Assembly: GCA_020723545.1 (NCBI GenBank)
Contig: DYIS01000097.1
Coordinates: 1-8,942 of the forward strand
Length of the DNA stretch: 8,942 nucleotides
Origin: Ktedonobacter racemifer
GTDB lineage: Bacteria > Chloroflexota > DTOL01 > JACQYG01
Direction: 5' to 3'
Below the pieces are notes generated by a model that had not been told where the DNA came from, made no database searches, and saw nothing but the letters and a program-made list of their open reading frames with translations. Every line of letters begins with the position of its first letter. The stretch's first letter is position 1. The position numbers and the translations under genes are program-made. Below are positions 1-6,848 of the stretch, one piece after another.

Positions 1-3000
1 GCTGCTATTTGGTCCACCACCGAACGGATCAGGGGGTCCAAGGCGATGGGCTTGGGGGGCCTGGCGGTGGGGGCGGTTAGGGAGAGGAACACTCGCACGA
101 TGTTGGCGATGCGGTCGGCGCCCCGGGAGATGGACTCGACCATGACCTTGGCCTTGGGGTCCAGGCCTTGGTTCAACTGTAGTAGCTCGGCGTTGCCCAG
201 GATCACGGCCAGGGGGTTATTGATCTCGTGGGCCAGGCCGGAGGACAGCTCGCCGGCCGCCGCCATCCGGGCCGACTCCAGCAGTTGTTCTTGGGCCGCC
301 TGCAGTTGGGCCAGTTGGTCCAGGGTCCTCTGGTACAGCCGGGCGTTCTCGATGGCCGTGGCCATCTGGGCGGCGAAGGTGGACAGCGTCATGACGTCCC
401 GCGGGCTGAAGCCGTCCACCTGGGTGCTCTCCACGTTCAGCGCGCCCAGAAGCCCTTCCCTGCCGTGCAGGGGAACCACCACCTCGGAACGCACCTCGGG
501 GTTGCCGCAGATGTAGCGGCTATCCGTACGCACATCGGGCACGTAGAGCACCTGGCCCTGGGCCGCCGCGTGCCCGATCAGGCCGTCAATCCCTACCCGA
601 AACCTCATGCCCGGGTCCAGTATCGGCCAGTCGCCGGCGCTGGCCTTGATATACAATTCATTCTTATCGCGGTCCAAGAGCAGAACCAGGCAGAGGGCAT
701 AGCCAAAGGTTTCCTTGAGCGCCGACACTGCCCTGGGCAACAGCTCATCCAGGTCGATGGTAGTGGCAAGGGCCTGGCTGCCCTGGAAGAGGAGGCTCAT
801 CTCCCGGGCTGCCTGCTGCGACTCCTGGAACAGCCGGGCGTTCTGGAAGGCCACCGCCGCCTGGTTGGCGATGGTGGAGAGGAGTTCCAGGTCCTCCTGA
901 CCGAACATCTCGGGGGCATGGAAGTCCTGCACGGCCATAACCCCCAAGAGCTCTTTTGACACAAGGGGGGCCTGTGCCCCCCCTGACCCCCCGGTTCCAA
1001 CCAGCAGGGGCACCCCCAGCCACGATTTGGCCGGCTGGCCCACGGGCATGATGCCGTGTTTCTGGCAGAACCCCTCGACGTTATCGGGGATCAGGAGGGG
1101 CCGGCGGTGGCGAACGATGTACTCGGTGAGCCCGGCTTGCATCTTGCGCCGGGCCGGCTCCCGGCGCTTGCCCTCCTCCACGCCGAAGGCGAACTCGAGC
1201 TCCTCGGTCTCGGGGTGATAGAAGGCGACATAGAAGGTCTTGGCGCCCAGGAGCAGGCTGATCTGGCGGTACAGCTCCTCCGTGAGCTCGTCCCGGTTAA
1301 GGGTGGCGGAGACGGCCTGGCCGATCTGGTTCAGGGCCAGGAGCTCTCGCACCCTGCGCTCCTGCTGGGCGAAGAGCTGAGCGTTCTGCACCGCTACCGC
1401 CGCTTGGCCGGCAATGGCGAAGGCCACCTGGGCGTCCTCTGGGGTGTAGAAGTTGGGCTGGGCCTTGTCCAGGCAAAGCATGCCCAGGACGCTGTCTTTC
1501 ACCACCATCGGCGCCCCGATCCAGGAGCGGATATACTCGAACCCCGGCACCCTGGTCCAATCTGGCGACTCGGCGGCGTCGGCCAGGATCACCGGCCTCC
1601 TTTCCAGGATCACCTGGCGATTCGTGGGGGTGGCCTCGATGTCGAAGCTGAGGTCTTTCACCAGTTCCGGCTGGGGGAAGCCTCTCCCCGCGGTGAAGAC
1701 AAGTTTCTTCCCCTGCACCATCATGATCGAGGCGGAGTCGTAGGGCACCACCTTGCCCACCTGGTCCAGGATCAGCTCGCAGACCTCGGTGTGGTCCAGG
1801 CTGGAGGTAACCACCTGGGCCACCGCCTGCAGGGTCTCCGCCAGCTCGTGCTTCTTGCGCTCAGCCTGGAACAGCCGGGCGTTCTCGATGGCCACTGCCG
1901 CCTGGTTGGCGATGGTCTGGGCCAGCGCGATCTCCTCGGAGCGGAAGCGACGGGGCTTCCCCACGGCGTCCAGGCCGATGCTGCCCCCCACCTCGCCCTT
2001 GACCACCAGGGGCAGGATGAGCATGGAACGGATGTCCAGGCGACGCATGGTCTCCCGGACGGGCGCCAGCAAGGGGTCGCTTTGTGCATCTTCGATTGCC
2101 AGTGGCTGTGGGTGGGCAATGATCACCTCGGCGGCCGGATAGCCCTGCACCGGGAGCTGTTCGCCCAGGGCCCCGGTGGCCGGATATTCCGCCTCCACCC
2201 GGCCACAGGTATGCGCCTGGTCGAAGAGGAGGATGCCGCTATGGCCCACCCCGAATAGCCGCACCATCTCCTCGGCGACCGTGCTCAGGATGTGGTCCAG
2301 GTCTAGCGAGGAGCCAGCCAGGCTGGAAACCTGATACACCGCCTCCAGGTTGCGGGCCTTCTCCTCTAACTCCGCCGCGTGCTTCCGGGCCTCTTCGTAA
2401 AGACGGGCGTTCTCGATGGCCACCGCGACCGCATCGGCGATGGTGGAAAGCAACTCTTGTTCCGCCTCGCCGTAGGCATTGGGGCGGTACGCCTGCACCG
2501 CGATCACGCCGACCACGTCGTCGCCGAGCAGCATGGGCACACCCAACCACGACGGCGGGACTTCCATCGTGCCCCACAGTTTCACCGGCGGCAAGGAGCT
2601 TTTTTCTTGCTCGAAATCGCGAATGAGGATAGGCTGCTTGCTGGTGATGACGGAGGAGGTCAGGCCAGTGGCCAAAGGACGCCGCATCACGGGTTCGCGA
2701 ATGTCTTTATCTACGCGGATGCGGTAATTCAGCTCGTTGGCGGCACGGTCGTACAGGGCGATAAAGAAGGCTTCAGCCGGCATTGCCGTGGTGACCTCTC
2801 GGTAGACGATCTCCAGCAACTCGTCCAGATTCAGGGTGGTGCTGAGGGCGTGGGCAATACGGTTGAGGAGGGCCAGGCGTTCGGCGCGCTGCCGTGTCTC
2901 TTGGAACAGCCGCGCGTTGTGCACCGCTGCCGCCGCTTGCCCGGCAAAGAGAGACAAGAGGCGTGCATCATCCTCGGTGAACCTGCCCCGAACAAGTTCG

Positions 3001-3467
3001 GGGCCGATCTCATTGACAGTCAGTACGCCGATCAACTCGCCGCCATAGAGCATGGGCACTTCGACGACTGCAGTGAAAGGTGCCCCTTCGTATTGAGGCG
3101 ACCGATGCTCCCAGGTGCGATAATCTTCCACAATCAGCGGCTGGCGGGTTTGTGCCACGCGCCCGGCCATCCCCTCCCCCAATTTTAAACGCGTGCCGGG
3201 CTTGAGGTAGAGACCTTTCACCACGGCGAGTTCCAAATCATCTCGTGCCACGTCGTAGAGGTAAACGCCGCCGCCGGGCGCGGCGAGCAGCGCGATCGCG
3301 CGGTCGACGATGGTCTGCAGCAGGGTGGTCAAGTCGCGCTGCGTGGCGAGGTCGCGCACCGTCTCGTACAGCGCCGCCAATTCGTTCACGCGACGTTCGG
3401 TTTCGTCAACCAGGCGGGCGTTGGTGACGGCCTGGGCGGATGGTCTCCTTTGACTCGCTTTCTTCAT
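1..3467 (-). CDS. Six-GAF soluble sensor histidine kinase, 3' part outside the window
   Basis: One uninterrupted minus-strand frame gives about 1155 residues and runs off the left edge. I see six GAF domains at about residues 37-180, 200-350, 373-527, 545-692, 708-875 and 893-1038. Most end in the usual helix motif (AIENARLY, VHNARLF, VQNAQLF, FQNARLF) and are joined by charged coiled-coil linkers. A HisKA segment follows, with the H-box GLAHEINNPLAVILG and phospho-acceptor His1080. The HATPase domain should lie beyond position 1. No membrane segment or signal peptide is seen, so the protein is probably cytosolic and senses small ligands or redox state. The family autophosphorylates on His and passes phosphate to a response regulator, which is not in the window. 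The start at 3467 is chosen because AGGAGGT lies 11 nt upstream and an in-frame TGA lies at 3474-3476. GAF5 carries a 15-residue Gly-rich insert. The ligand is unknown. Confidence 0.93.
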   Translation of the reverse strand, partial: MKKASQRRPSAQAVTNARLVDETERRVNELAALYETVRDLATQRDLTTLLQTIVDRAIALLAAPGGGVYLYDVARDDLELAVVKGLYLKPGTRLKLGEGMAGRVAQTRQPLIVEDYRTWEHRSPQYEGAPFTAVVEVPMLYGGELIGVLTVNEIGPELVRGRFTEDDARLLSLFAGQAAAAVHNARLFQETRQRAERLALLNRIAHALSTTLNLDELLEIVYREVTTAMPAEAFFIALYDRAANELNYRIRVDKDIREPVMRRPLATGLTSSVITSKQPILIRDFEQEKSSLPPVKLWGTMEVPPSWLGVPMLLGDDVVGVIAVQAYRPNAYGEAEQELLSTIADAVAVAIENARLYEEARKHAAELEEKARNLEAVYQVSSLAGSSLDLDHILSTVAEEMVRLFGVGHSGILLFDQAHTCGRVEAEYPATGALGEQLPVQGYPAAEVIIAHPQPLAIEDAQSDPLLAPVRETMRRLDIRSMLILPLVVKGEVGGSIGLDAVGKPRRFRSEEIALAQTIANQAAVAIENARLFQAERKKHELAETLQAVAQVVTSSLDHTEVCELILDQVGKVVPYDSASIMMVQGKKLVFTAGRGFPQPELVKDLSFDIEATPTNRQVILERRPVILADAAESPDWTRVPGFEYIRSWIGAPMVVKDSVLGMLCLDKAQPNFYTPEDAQVAFAIAGQAAVAVQNAQLFAQQERRVRELLALNQIGQAVSATLNRDELTEELYRQISLLLGAKTFYVAFYHPETEELEFAFGVEEGKRREPARRKMQAGLTEYIVRHRRPLLIPDNVEGFCQKHGIMPVGQPAKSWLGVPLLVGTGGSGGAQAPLVSKELLGVMAVQDFHAPEMFGQEDLELLSTIANQAAVAFQNARLFQESQQAAREMSLLFQGSQALATTIDLDELLPRAVSALKETFGYALCLVLLLDRDKNELYIKASAGDWPILDPGMRFRVGIDGLIGHAAAQGQVLYVPDVRTDSRYICGNPEVRSEVVVPLHGREGLLGALNVESTQVDGFSPRDVMTLSTFAAQMATAIENARLYQRTLDQLAQLQAAQEQLLESARMAAAGELSSGLAHEINNPLAVILGNAELLQLNQGLDPKAKVMVESISRGADRIANIVRVFLSLTAPTARPPKPIALDPLIRSVVDQIA
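951..995 (-). repeat. In-frame GC palindromic insert inside GAF5
   Basis: The kinase has 15 extra residues (825-839, TGGSGGAQAPLVSKE) between LLVG and LLGVMAVQDF, where the other GAF domains have only two to four. At DNA level the insert has GGGGGGC (965-971) and GCCCCCC (976-982) as hairpin arms. It keeps the frame, so the protein is probably still made. Confidence 0.72.
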
Positions 3468-3477
3468 CTCGTATCAG

Positions 3478-3484
3478 ACCTCCT
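3478..3484 (-). promoter_or_regulatory. Shine-Dalgarno site of the kinase gene
   Basis: AGGAGGT on the minus strand, centred about 11-14 nt before the ATG at 3467. It decides the start. It directly follows, and shares one base with, the 42-nt palindromic repeat at 3484-3525, so hairpin formation in the leader could alter access to it. Confidence 0.7.
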
Positions 3485-3525
3485 GCCGATCCTCCCGCCC
3501 CGATGCGGCATCGGGGCGGGAGGAT
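3484..3525 (+). repeat. 42-nt palindromic repeat, copy 1 (kinase leader)
   Basis: Near-perfect palindrome. The arms at 3488-3506 and 3508-3526 (19 bp each, beginning GATCCTCCCGCC) are exact reverse complements around a single central G at 3507. The 42-nt unit from TGCCGATCC onward is repeated exactly, in inverted orientation, at 3778-3819. As RNA it would form a very stable GC-rich hairpin just upstream of the kinase Shine-Dalgarno site. Its length and structure resemble dispersed REP-type elements. No transposase is attached. Confidence 0.9.
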
Positions 3526-3577
3526 CAACCTCACGACCATCAGCCGCTATCCTGCTCCGGAATGGCAGGGAGCCGCT

Positions 3578-3611
3578 CAATTTCGAATTCCGAAATTCGA
3601 ATTTCGAATTG
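3578..3611 (-). repeat. TTCGAA element, copy R1
   Basis: AT-rich element of 34 nt built on the perfect 14-bp palindrome GAAATTCGAATTTC plus a further GAATTC step. It is the exact reverse complement of copy R3 (7562-7595), and the identity continues into the flank GAGCGGCTCCCTGC. It lies in the predicted 5' leader of the kinase transcript. Base composition is sharply different from the GC-rich surroundings. Confidence 0.88.
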
Positions 3612-3629
3612 CTGCTAGCTGCTATCTGC

Positions 3630-3658
3630 ATTGTAACCCCTAACATACCGCGAGTCAA
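3630..3658 (-). promoter_or_regulatory. Sigma70-type promoter for the kinase
   Basis: On the minus strand, a -35 box TTGACT (3653-3658) and a -10 box TACAAT (3630-3635) are separated by exactly 17 nt. Each differs from consensus by one base. The predicted transcription start is near 3623, giving a leader of about 155 nt with the TTCGAA element and palindrome copy 1 before the ATG at 3467. Prediction from sequence only. Confidence 0.62.
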
Positions 3659-3701
3659 GAGAAGCCCGGGAGAAGGTACACTGGTCCTTGGTTTTTGGCC
3701 A

Positions 3702-3730
3702 TTGACGTGGCAATCTCTTAACACTATAAT
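3702..3730 (+). promoter_or_regulatory. Sigma70-type promoter for hicAB
   Basis: A -35 box TTGACG (3702-3707) and a perfect -10 box TATAAT (3725-3730) are separated by 17 nt. The expected start is near 3737, giving a leader of about 140 nt that includes palindrome copy 2. It is back-to-back with the kinase promoter, with 43 nt between the two -35 boxes, so a protein bound there could control both units. Prediction from sequence only. Confidence 0.68.
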
Positions 3731-3777
3731 GTGGGGGATCTTTAAGAATTACAGGTGCAGAATGGCTGCAGCGATCC

Positions 3778-3819
3778 ATCCTCCCGCCCCGATGCCGCAT
3801 CGGGGCGGGAGGATCGGCA
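3778..3819 (-). repeat. 42-nt palindromic repeat, copy 2 (hicA leader)
   Basis: Exact inverted copy of the unit at 3484-3525. The 18-bp arms are at 3778-3795 and 3797-3814 around a central C, and the shared sequence extends to ATCGGCA at the right end. It lies between the predicted hicAB promoter and the hicA start. Confidence 0.9.
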
Positions 3820-3863
3820 TCCTGCGGTGAGAAATCGGCTGGAACGACCTTTTTCAGGGGACT

Positions 3864-3867
3864 GAGG
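3864..3867 (+). promoter_or_regulatory. Weak ribosome binding site of hicA
   Basis: GAGG, 11 nt before the ATG at 3879. It is weaker than the site of hicB, which fits the common need for more antitoxin than toxin (inference). Confidence 0.45.
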
Positions 3868-3878
3868 ATTGACCAGCG

Positions 3879-4073
3879 ATGAAGGTTCGTGATGTGATTA
3901 AGTTGATAGAGGCCAACGGCTGGTATCTGGTAGTGACAAAAGGCAGCCATCATCAATACAAACACCCAACCAAGCCAGGCCGAGTTACCATTGCTGGTCA
4001 TCCGAGCGATGATTTGGCTCCAGGCACGCTGAACAGTATTTTGAAGCAAGCGCAATTAAAGGAGAGGAAGTAA
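3879..4073 (+). CDS. hicA: HicA family mRNA interferase toxin
   Basis: 64 residues, the normal size for HicA. The protein begins MKVRDVIKLIEANGW, the typical first helix, and continues into VVTKGSHHQYKHP, which holds the conserved catalytic histidine of the family (GSH, His24). It ends with a GTLNSILKQAQL helix. The family adopts a small double-stranded-RNA-binding-like fold and cleaves mRNA independently of the ribosome, halting translation until neutralised by HicB. The gene ends 2 nt before hicB and shares its promoter. The divergent kinase and the convergent virion-like operon are unlinked in function as far as I can see. The identification is firm from sequence; toxicity is inferred from the family. 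Confidence 0.93.
   Translation: MKVRDVIKLIEANGWYLVVTKGSHHQYKHPTKPGRVTIAGHPSDDLAPGTLNSILKQAQLKERK
4061..4067 (+). promoter_or_regulatory. Strong ribosome binding site of hicB, inside hicA
   Basis: GGAGAGG lies within the last codons of hicA, 8 nt before the hicB ATG at 4076. It is clearly stronger than the hicA site and couples antitoxin translation to the end of the toxin gene. Confidence 0.6.
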
Positions 4074-4075
4074 CC

Positions 4076-4294
4076 ATGTACCGGTTTCTTGTCGTGATTG
4101 AGAAAGCTACCGGGAATTACTCGGCATACTCACCCGATTTGCCTGGATGCATTGCGACTGGCAAGACAGTGGAAGAAGTCGAACGCAACATGCACGAGGC
4201 CATTGAAATGCACGTGCGAGGGCTCTTGGAAGACAACTTGCCGGTGCCAGCATCGTATGCCTTCTCCGAGTATATGGCCGTCGCCGTACCGTGA
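4076..4294 (+). CDS. hicB: HicB family antitoxin, short form
   Basis: 72 residues. The HicB-like (UPF0150) pattern is clear: MYRFLVVIEK, then YSAYSPDLPGCIATGKTVEE and a helix with NMHEAIEMHVRGLLEDN followed by LPVP. The family has a degenerate RNase H-like fold, binds HicA and blocks its active site. Longer HicB proteins carry a C-terminal ribbon-helix-helix or HTH DNA-binding domain. Here only about 14 residues (ending MAVAVP) follow the core, so I see no DNA-binding part. Autoregulation by this protein alone is therefore uncertain. The start is set by GGAGAGG upstream and the 2-nt gap to hicA. Confidence 0.92.
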   Translation: MYRFLVVIEKATGNYSAYSPDLPGCIATGKTVEEVERNMHEAIEMHVRGLLEDNLPVPASYAFSEYMAVAVP

Positions 4295-4337
4295 GCCGAT
4301 TCGAGCACTTCAGCTAACAGCAGGTTCACGGCTTCGC

Positions 4338-4396
4338 CCAAAGCGGCAGGGCGATAGGAACAGCCGGTCCCTTGCTCCTGGCTCCGCCCGCTTTGG
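4338..4396. other. Convergent gap with a long-loop inverted repeat
   Basis: The 148 bp between the end of hicB and the end of the virion operon hold a 9-bp inverted repeat, CCAAAGCGG (4338-4346) and CCGCTTTGG (4388-4396), with a 41-nt loop, and a small AGGCAATC/CGGCAATC direct repeat at about 4408-4428. No U-run follows, so this is at most a weak terminator candidate for the two converging units. Confidence 0.3.
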
Positions 4397-4442
4397 ATTG
4401 AGAGGCAATCGAAAATCGGCAATCTGAGATCGAAAGCCATCT

Positions 4443-4673
4443 CTACCCGTAGATGAACGCCACCACCGCATCCGCCGGGTTGCCGGGATCGAACAGCACC
4501 ACGCCGACCTTGCGGCCCACCACCATCTCCGCCGAGGCGATAGACCGCGCCACCACCACGTTCTCCAGGTAGTACGACAATGAACCCACCACCTGCACCG
4601 TGGCCTTATAGTTCACCGAGTCAAACGCCTTGAGAATGCCCGGGACGATCGCTGGCGCAAACCCTGTGTCCAT
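4443..4673 (-). CDS. Small OB-fold-like protein, possible tail-spike or baseplate component
   Basis: 76 residues from the chosen start. The sequence MDTGFAPAIVPGILKAF is followed by alternating beta strands (YKATVQVVGSLSYYL, VVVARSI, MVVGRKVGVVLFD, ADAVVAFIYG). This looks like a five-stranded OB-type barrel of the kind found in phage spike or baseplate V proteins; it is a fold guess, with no diagnostic catalytic motif. It is the last gene of the operon, directly after the hub-like protein, which matches the hub-then-spike order of contractile-tail phages. An upstream ATG at 4718 is in frame, but its extra 15 residues are translated from the TTCGAA repeat. I prefer 4673, which has GGAGG at 4679-4683. 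Confidence 0.7.
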   Translation of the reverse strand: MDTGFAPAIVPGILKAFDSVNYKATVQVVGSLSYYLENVVVARSIASAEMVVGRKVGVVLFDPGNPADAVVAFIYG

Positions 4674-4683
4674 GCCATCCTCC

Positions 4684-4715
4684 AATTTCGAATTGCGAAA
4701 TTCGAATTTCGAAAT
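4684..4715 (-). repeat. TTCGAA element, copy R2
   Basis: AT-rich repeat with the same 27-nt core as the other copies except one substitution (G for C at 4695). It occupies most of the 60-bp gap between the hub gene stop (4734) and the Shine-Dalgarno site (4679-4683) of the next gene. In orientation it is inverted relative to R3-R5. Confidence 0.85.
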
Positions 4716-4733
4716 CATCCTGCTACCGGCTCG

Positions 4734-6692
4734 TTACACCCCTCCCAGGAACAGCCGTTCCTCATACCGCGCCTTGCGGTCCGTGTCGTAGTCCACGATA
4801 TAGCCCCGCACCCGCCGGAGAGCCGCACTGAGCCCAGCGTAGGAGTCGGTGACGTCTATAACGTCCCAAAGCTCCTGGCCGCAGTTCACCGGAACGACAA
4901 TGGCGCCGCCCTCGGATAGCTTCTCCATCTCCCGCTTCATGGCCGTGGCCCGATCCGCCAGGTCCGCCGCGGTGGTCAGGTTCACGTCACGGGCCACCTG
5001 GAGGCGGTCAGCGTTGTAGTCCAATTGGCTCCAGGAAAAGGCCTCCCCAAGCTCCGAGGCCGGGCCGAAGACCCGAAAGCGGTTATAGGTGTCAGCACGA
5101 GTGGCATAGCGCGCGCCCAGGATGGTGTGGGCTCCGCCGTAGGAATAGGTAGAAACGTCCGTATCCAGGGGGTTCACCAACACCAGCTCACCGGACACGT
5201 TCAGGACTTCGTCGGTGACCTTGTCCAGGAGCCGCTGGACCGCCAGGGCCGCGCTCTCTCCGGCTGGTATGGTAAAGGAGGGATACCAGTTGACGGCCTG
5301 GCTGGAGTAGGAATAAGCGGAGAAGCGCACGCCGGCCCGGGCGCAGGCCCAGGCCAGCAGTTGAAAGATGTTCTTTTCACCCGCCGCCCACTGGTGTTGG
5401 CGCCTGGCCCGCCATTTTCCCAACAAATACCAGAGGTCACCAGCCGTGACCTCGAGCCGCGACCGGCCGGGGTCACGGTTCCACTCAAAGCGGTCGATCC
5501 AGAAGTAGAGGCCCGGGCTGTACTCATTCCCCGCCGTGGTCTTGTAGCCCAGGTCAATCTCCAGTTGCGCGCCCTCGGAGAGGGCACCGGAGAGGGAGGC
5601 GTAACGGGCATCGTCATTCCGCAGCTCCACTTTGGCCTCGCCCGCAAACCGCGTCACCTCGATCAGGACGCCGTGCACGTCCCCGGTCAGATCCAGGTAT
5701 GCGGGCACACCCGGGGCGCACCAGACGCGGGCCGGAGAAACCAGCCAGGCGTTGCCATTGCCATAGGCCGCCGCCACGCCATAGCTTGCGCCCCAGTTGA
5801 AGGGCTGGGGCTCCCGAATGCGATTGTTGACGAAATCATCACCCAGGGCCAGATAGGTGCGCATCTGCCGGTTATAGGCGCCGGTCCCACTAAAGTTCTC
5901 ACGAAAGAAGACGTGGATCACGTCGCACTTGAGCATCGCCGGATAGGAGAAGGTGACGCCGCAGCCAGAGGCCGCCCGCTCCATCAGTTGCAGAGGCCCC
6001 CAGGTGTCCACGGCGTAGGAATAGCCGTCCCCGTAGATGACGCCCCAGACGTTGGAGTTTCCCGAGGCATCCGTGCCAGTGACCACGCAGTTGAAGTCCG
6101 AGGAGTAGAGGACAGCCAGGCCGGTGACGCTGGAAACAACGTTACCCCAGGCCGCCGCCGCGCCCCAGACGCCGGCCACCCGCTTGACCTTGTAGACCGT
6201 GGCCCCGATGGAGAAGATCACCAGGACGGTCCCATCGGCTTTCATGGCCGCCGCCAGGTGGCCGATAGCGGAAGCCGCCGTGTAGATGGACGAGGCCGCC
6301 GCCCAGGTGACGCCGTTGTCAGTGGTGTAACCAGAGTAGAGGTTGAGGCCGTCATTGGAGAGGAGGAAGCGCCAGCCGTTAGCCCCACTAGCGCAGATGG
6401 CCGGGCACTGGTAGGGGGAGCCAATCAGCGTCCAACTGGAGTAATCGGAGCCCGGCCCCGGGTTGGTGACCCGAGACCAGTAGATATCACCGGCGTCTTC
6501 CCGCATCCGCGCCAGGGACCCATCGCCGAAGACCGCCACCGCCGCACGGTTAGAGGCCTCCGTCCCGGTATAGTATTTCGTGTACCGCAGACGGTTGACG
6601 TTGGCCACCTTCTCGATGGCCCGCACCCGCACGTAAGGGACGCCACTGGCCGCCTTCTGGGCCGCCAGCAAGGTCGCGCTAAGACTTCTCAT
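4734..6692 (-). CDS. Phage tail-hub-like protein with N-terminal beta-propeller-like region
   Basis: 652 residues. After a short N-terminus (MRSLSATLLAAQKAASG), residues of about 20-330 are rich in Trp, Gly and Asn-Gly with repeated strand patterns (SNDGLNLYSGYTTDNGVTW, MKADGTVLVIF, WGVIYGDGYSYAVDTWG), suggesting a sialidase-like beta-propeller. Residues of about 335-430 form a beta domain (VELRNDDARYASL, GAQLEIDLGY, LEVTAGDLWYLLG). Residues of about 435-652 look like a baseplate hub: RLLDKVTDEVL, NRFRVFG, then VNCGQELWDVIDVTDSYAGL near 602-621 and a closing GGV. Known hubs (gp27/gpD type) cap a tail tube and bind a spike; the propeller may bind surface glycans (inference). The start has GAGG at 6698-6701. 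No signal peptide is seen. Confidence 0.75.
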   Translation of the reverse strand: MRSLSATLLAAQKAASGVPYVRVRAIEKVANVNRLRYTKYYTGTEASNRAAVAVFGDGSLARMREDAGDIYWSRVTNPGPGSDYSSWTLIGSPYQCPAICASGANGWRFLLSNDGLNLYSGYTTDNGVTWAAASSIYTAASAIGHLAAAMKADGTVLVIFSIGATVYKVKRVAGVWGAAAAWGNVVSSVTGLAVLYSSDFNCVVTGTDASGNSNVWGVIYGDGYSYAVDTWGPLQLMERAASGCGVTFSYPAMLKCDVIHVFFRENFSGTGAYNRQMRTYLALGDDFVNNRIREPQPFNWGASYGVAAAYGNGNAWLVSPARVWCAPGVPAYLDLTGDVHGVLIEVTRFAGEAKVELRNDDARYASLSGALSEGAQLEIDLGYKTTAGNEYSPGLYFWIDRFEWNRDPGRSRLEVTAGDLWYLLGKWRARRQHQWAAGEKNIFQLLAWACARAGVRFSAYSYSSQAVNWYPSFTIPAGESAALAVQRLLDKVTDEVLNVSGELVLVNPLDTDVSTYSYGGAHTILGARYATRADTYNRFRVFGPASELGEAFSWSQLDYNADRLQVARDVNLTTAADLADRATAMKREMEKLSEGGAIVVPVNCGQELWDVIDVTDSYAGLSAALRRVRGYIVDYDTDRKARYEERLFLGGV

Positions 6693-6730
6693 CCCAACCT
6701 CGCACGCTAGAGGTCATTCACCGCAGAGCC

Positions 6731-6764
6731 CCCCGATACTTTGATTCTGTGTAATGTATCGGGG
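6731..6764. repeat. Imperfect GC palindrome in the connector-hub gap
   Basis: Arms CCCCGATAC (6731-6739) and GTATCGGGG (6756-6764) around an AT-rich 16-nt loop, followed by CGG. The outer arm CCCCGAT...ATCGGGGCGG also forms the inner part of the 42-nt palindromes at 3484 and 3778, so this may be a decayed relative. Confidence 0.6.
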
Positions 6765-6803
6765 CGGAGATAAAGCAAAGATCTCAGCGAGCTCGCCCGT
6801 CAA

Positions 6804-6834
6804 GACTCCCGGTGTCTGCCAGACACCGGGAGTC
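6804..6834. repeat. Perfect 15-bp-arm palindrome
   Basis: GACTCCCGGTGTCTG (6804-6818) and its exact reverse complement (6820-6834) around a single base. It is the second of three palindromes in the 196-bp gap between the connector and hub genes. As RNA it would form a strong hairpin, but there is no U-tract, so it does not look like an ordinary terminator. Confidence 0.88.
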
Positions 6835-6848
6835 TGCGGGTGGGAATC

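Larger units (their letters stand above)
3468..3878. other. Divergent non-coding control region between kinase and hicAB
   Basis: A 411-bp stretch without a credible gene. In plus-strand order it holds the kinase Shine-Dalgarno site, palindrome copy 1 (3484-3525), a TTCGAA element (3578-3611), a minus-strand promoter (3630-3658), a plus-strand promoter (3702-3730), palindrome copy 2 (3778-3819) and the hicA ribosome binding site. The symmetry is striking: each promoter is followed by a leader of about 140-155 nt containing one copy of the same inverted repeat. Confidence 0.75.

Noticed and set aside
228..3188. Long plus-strand open frames opposite the kinase (228-959, 1056-2258, 2379-3188)
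   Set aside because: They are antisense readings of repeated GAF coding sequence and show recurring mirror peptides such as LEQPGVLDGH. The minus frame has continuous domain structure.
3615..4055. Minus-strand frame of 146 residues over the hicA region
   Set aside because: It overlaps hicA in antisense, part is translated from the 42-nt palindrome, and its start has no clear ribosome binding site.
5025..6710. Plus-strand frame of 561 residues opposite the hub-like gene
   Set aside because: It is rich in Pro, Gly and Arg with no domain pattern, and lies wholly antisense to a better-supported gene with a ribosome binding site.
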